Source: Candidatus Gastranaerophilales bacterium
GTDB lineage: Bacteria > Cyanobacteriota > Vampirovibrionia > Gastranaerophilales > Gastranaerophilaceae
DNA length: 14,804 nucleotides
Assembly (NCBI GenBank): GCA_947624665.1
Contig: CANQLK010000028.1
Coordinates: forward strand, 1-14,804
Reading direction: 5' to 3'
Shown here piece by piece: positions 14,387-14,804 of the stretch; positions within the stretch are counted from its first letter, which is position 1, and each line of letters starts with the position of its first letter. Made by a program: the position numbers and the translations under genes. The notes below the pieces were generated by a model. It did not search any database. It was not told the DNA's origin and saw only the letters and a program-made list of their open reading frames with translations.

Positions 14387-14804
14387 CTAGAACCTGAAAT
14401 ATATAAACGGATTATATGTACTTGAAGCAATTAAAGCCGAGGATAATATAAACATTATTAACAGCCAAATATTTATTATTGCCCGTCCTACTTTATTTTT
14501 AACTTCAAGCATTTTGTTGAATAACGGTGTTACGCACATTATTGCTGCAATAAATGCTAGTATTTCTATGGTATCCGCATAATATATAAATCCGTGTGCT
14601 ATTTCATCAGCATTAACTTTTAATATTCCGAACATATTCATTAAATATTTCCAAGCGTAAGTCATATTATCTGCCCTAAATATTACCCAGCCGACTACAA
14701 AAATAAATATGCAATAAATATGCTGCAAAGTTTTTACCCACCATTGTTTGTGATTCTGCTCAAATTCTTTTATATTGATTAATTTTTCCAAGATTATGAA
14801 AAAC
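14387..14804 (-). CDS. MBOAT family O-acyltransferase (AlgI-like), C-terminal part
   Basis: Only the last 139 or so codons are inside the window; the frame stays open to the right edge (FFIILEKLINI...), so the TTG at 14789-14791 is not the real start. Membrane segments are visible at about FIFVVGWVIFRA, TIEILAFIAAIMCV and NIWLLIMFILSSALIA. The VIFRADNMTYAWKYLMNMFG stretch and the STYNPFIYFRF C-terminus are typical of AlgI/PatA-like MBOAT proteins, which move acetyl groups across the inner membrane onto polysaccharides with an AlgJ/SGNH partner. The catalytic His lies upstream, outside the window. The target glycan is unknown. Confidence 0.88.
   Translation of the reverse strand, partial: FFIILEKLINIKEFEQNHKQWWVKTLQHIYCIFIFVVGWVIFRADNMTYAWKYLMNMFGILKVNADEIAHGFIYYADTIEILAFIAAIMCVTPLFNKMLEVKNKVGRAIINIWLLIMFILSSALIASSTYNPFIYFRF

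Noticed and set aside
1..14804. CRISPR array, tRNA, rRNA, insertion sequence or known defence system
   Set aside because: No regularly spaced repeats, no TPsiC-like tRNA cores, no transposase motifs and no defence-type protein motifs were seen on either strand.

Overview
The window is strongly A+T-rich bacterial chromosome with dense genes, short spacers and several translationally coupled operons. The organism looks like a Gram-negative (diderm) bacterium: kdsA makes a precursor of the LPS sugar Kdo, several products carry export signals or membrane anchors, and an AlgI-type MBOAT O-acyltransferase is present. The overall style would fit an uncultured, host-associated lineage such as the non-photosynthetic cyanobacterial relatives (Gastranaerophilales/Vampirovibrionia). 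That placement is only a guess, because no rRNA or other decisive marker is present.

Layout. (1) 1-4397, minus strand: an operon read grpE, dnaJ, an exported beta-propeller protein, an O-methyltransferase and NAD kinase (cut by the window edge). Spacing is tight, with an 11-bp overlap at one junction. dnaK is not between grpE and dnaJ. (2) 4542-5531, plus: a two-part GNAT-like protein transcribed divergently from grpE. (3) 5537-8419, minus: an operon of a pseudo-receiver/GGDEF protein followed by two radical SAM proteins, with 1-bp and 8-bp gaps. (4) 8420-8927: the longest non-coding stretch. It holds a dispersed repeat copy, a good sigma-70-type promoter and a hairpin-rich leader. (5) 8928-10093, plus: a membrane-anchored class A beta-lactamase-like serine hydrolase split by a -1 frameshift. 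(6) 10180-11535, plus: a dicarboxylate/amino-acid:cation symporter whose stop overlaps the stop of convergent kdsA (11532-12356, minus). (7) 12596-13426, plus: a secreted alpha/beta-hydrolase with its own promoter and terminator. (8) 13494-13560: the second repeat copy. (9) 13669-14313, plus: an aquaporin-family channel lacking the usual selectivity-filter arginine. (10) 14338-14365: a bidirectional terminator, then the C-terminal end of an MBOAT acyltransferase entering from the right edge on the minus strand.

Working together: the grpE-dnaJ operon pairs protein folding with NADP supply. kdsA and the MBOAT protein belong to the cell envelope. The GGDEF-radical SAM-radical SAM operon is the least explained unit; it couples a nucleotide-signalling-type protein with a degenerate active site to two probable peptide- or metabolite-modifying enzymes. 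No phage, insertion sequence, CRISPR, tRNA or rRNA was seen, and no recognisable defence system.
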